Shown in pieces: positions 63,147 through 64,000 of a DNA stretch of 64,000 nucleotides. The DNA is from a virus. Below the pieces are notes generated by a model, which saw only the letters and a program-made list of their open reading frames with translations, ran no database searches and was not told the origin of the DNA. The number at the start of each line of letters is the position of its first letter. Position 1 is the first letter of the stretch. Position numbers and translations under genes: made by a program. Location: IMG/VR virus record IMGVR_UViG_3300042556_001053, positions 1-64,000 of that record. One strand, given 5' to 3'.

Positions 63147-63821
63147 TTACGGCTTTCTGTCTCCAGTATGTTCCGTAATTTCCCAAAAAAATGGACATGT
63201 AAATCTAAGCCCACTTTTTATTTCTGTGACCCCATGTATATAGTTCATATCTCCAGGGAAAAAATATGCTGCTCCTTTTTTAGGTTTAAATTGAACTCCT
63301 TGATTTGGAAAGTATAGCTCTCCGCCTTCGTAGTCTTCATTTAAATAAAACAAACTGGAAAGATCATAGTTTGGAAAATCATTTGGCAGTCCTGCGTCTG
63401 GCCCGTCGTGCAGTTCTTTATCAGCGTGTGGTTTTTGGAATTGTCCTGGAAGCCACTTGACAATTGTTGTTCCTGTAGGAATTACTTTTACTTTATAAAA
63501 TTCTTCTACTATTGGTTGCAATCTTTGAAATAGGCCAGCAATGACTGGAGATATCTTTGGATCGTTTTTGTCTAAACTTGGCTGTGTTGCAACTCTATCT
63601 TTCCAATAATCTGAATCGTATACTACTGTACCGTTTTCATTTACATGGCTTTCTGTTACATCCCAAATTGTTAAAGATTTTGCAGCCTTTTCTAAAAACT
63701 CTATTTCTTCTTGTGTCATAAAGTTTTCTAGCTCAACAATCATTTCTTTGCCACTACCAAACCAGCCAGAAGGTGTTATTGATGGCTTTCTAACCACAAC
63801 AGAAGCTTTTATATTATCCAT
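63147..63821 (-). CDS. 2OG-Fe(II) oxygenase 1 (first gene of array)
   Basis: 224 residues. H132, D134 (KPHADKE), H196 and R206 are intact; LFYLNEDYEGGELYFPN and FKPKKGAAYFFPGD are textbook prolyl-4-hydroxylase-like motifs. The ATG lies 6 nt past a TATAAT box, predicting a leaderless mRNA that runs through all eight oxygenases and the dehydrogenase. The first 30 residues are basic and Pro/Gly-rich. Confidence 0.88.
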   Translation of the reverse strand: MDNIKASVVVRKPSITPSGWFGSGKEMIVELENFMTQEEIEFLEKAAKSLTIWDVTESHVNENGTVVYDSDYWKDRVATQPSLDKNDPKISPVIAGLFQRLQPIVEEFYKVKVIPTGTTIVKWLPGQFQKPHADKELHDGPDAGLPNDFPNYDLSSLFYLNEDYEGGELYFPNQGVQFKPKKGAAYFFPGDMNYIHGVTEIKSGLRFTCPFFWEITEHTGDRKP

Positions 63822-63823
63822 AA

Positions 63824-64000
63824 TTAGATTATACCATTTCCTTTGCTTGCTGTATTGTCCGTAACAGAAAGACGGATAACCTTTGTTTCGTGAGAGCCTT
63901 TACTTTCACCCTTTTCATTAATTGCATCTCTATACCAATCGGTCCATTCACCAGATTGATTAATTTTTTGTGCAGCTTCTCCATATGACTGATGAGCTTT
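63824..64000 (-). CDS. C-terminal end of an unidentified protein (5' end outside window)
   Basis: An open frame enters from the right edge and ends in TAA at 63824-63826 (58 residues seen). The visible part is hydrophilic, with a helical AAQKINQSGEWTDWYRDAI segment and a strand ETKVIRLSVTDN near the end. Its stop codon is embedded in the promoter of the oxygenase operon. No family is recognisable from this fragment. Confidence 0.7.
   Translation of the reverse strand, partial: KAHQSYGEAAQKINQSGEWTDWYRDAINEKGESKGSHETKVIRLSVTDNTASKGNGII
63828..63836 (-). promoter_or_regulatory. Extended -10 promoter (TGGTATAAT), leaderless, for the oxygenase operon
   Basis: Minus strand TGGTATAAT overlaps the last codons of the upstream gene and is 6 nt (CTAATT) from the ATG at 63821. 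It is the only promoter-like box I see for the operon. Confidence 0.65.

Noticed and set aside
57272-63821. Oxygenases as DNA-base hydroxylases (TET/JBP type)
   Set aside because: The motifs are those of the prolyl-4-hydroxylase-like branch, and no DNA methyltransferase, base-modifying synthase or glycosyltransferase gene is visible in the window.

Overview
This window is a continuous piece of a tailed double-stranded DNA phage genome (Caudoviricetes). It has an HK97-type capsid and a long non-contractile (siphovirus-like) tail: there is a 1780-residue tape measure and one tail-tube protein, and I see no sheath or baseplate genes. Both ends cut through genes. Base composition is clearly AT-rich. 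The likely host is a Gram-positive, probably actinobacterial (freshwater type) bacterium. This is inference from the strong AGGAGGTGA-like ribosome sites, several apparently leaderless mRNAs, secreted proteins with Ala-rich signal peptides, and an adenosylcobalamin-dependent ribonucleotide reductase. I saw no integrase, tRNA, rRNA or CRISPR array.

All but one gene lie on the minus strand, so the layout reads from right to left. (1) 63.8-57.3 kb: an operon of eight different 2-oxoglutarate/Fe(II) oxygenases of the prolyl-4-hydroxylase type plus one short-chain dehydrogenase. (2) 57.3-56.7 kb: the only plus-strand gene, a secreted lysozyme-like muralytic enzyme. (3) 56.6-49.2 kb: receptor-binding fibre genes with long internal repeats. 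(4) 49.1-47.0 kb: monomeric class II ribonucleotide reductase. (5) 47.0-39.4 kb: head and neck (portal, protease-scaffold fusion, major capsid protein, connectors). (6) 39.3-18.7 kb: tail tube, two tail-assembly chaperone paralogues, tape measure, tail hub and large fibronectin-repeat tail proteins, one carrying an extraordinary Phe-Phe-Pro-Pro tract. (7) 18.6-5.3 kb: small regulators, DnaB-type helicase, primase, a probable ssDNA-binding protein, DNA polymerase III alpha, MazG-like hydrolase, RecA and several nucleases. (8) 6.4-3.5 kb: terminase small and large subunits with a ninth 2OG oxygenase between them. (9) 3.5-0 kb: two secreted surface-type proteins, one with a PA14 domain and a Pro-Glu-Pro-Thr stalk.

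Genes are tightly packed with ATGA or TAATG overlaps. Transcription appears to be organised by a recurring extended -10 promoter, TGnTATA(A/C)T, which I found upstream of 15 genes or operons. In five cases it sits 6-9 nt from the start codon, which implies leaderless or near-leaderless mRNAs. Four Rho-independent-like hairpins separate units on the minus strand.

The most novel element is the oxygenase array: nine intact HxD...H enzymes in one phage, together with a dehydrogenase, in a genome that also encodes highly proline-repetitive virion or surface proteins. A phage-encoded protein-hydroxylation (or small-molecule tailoring) system is a reasonable but untested hypothesis.
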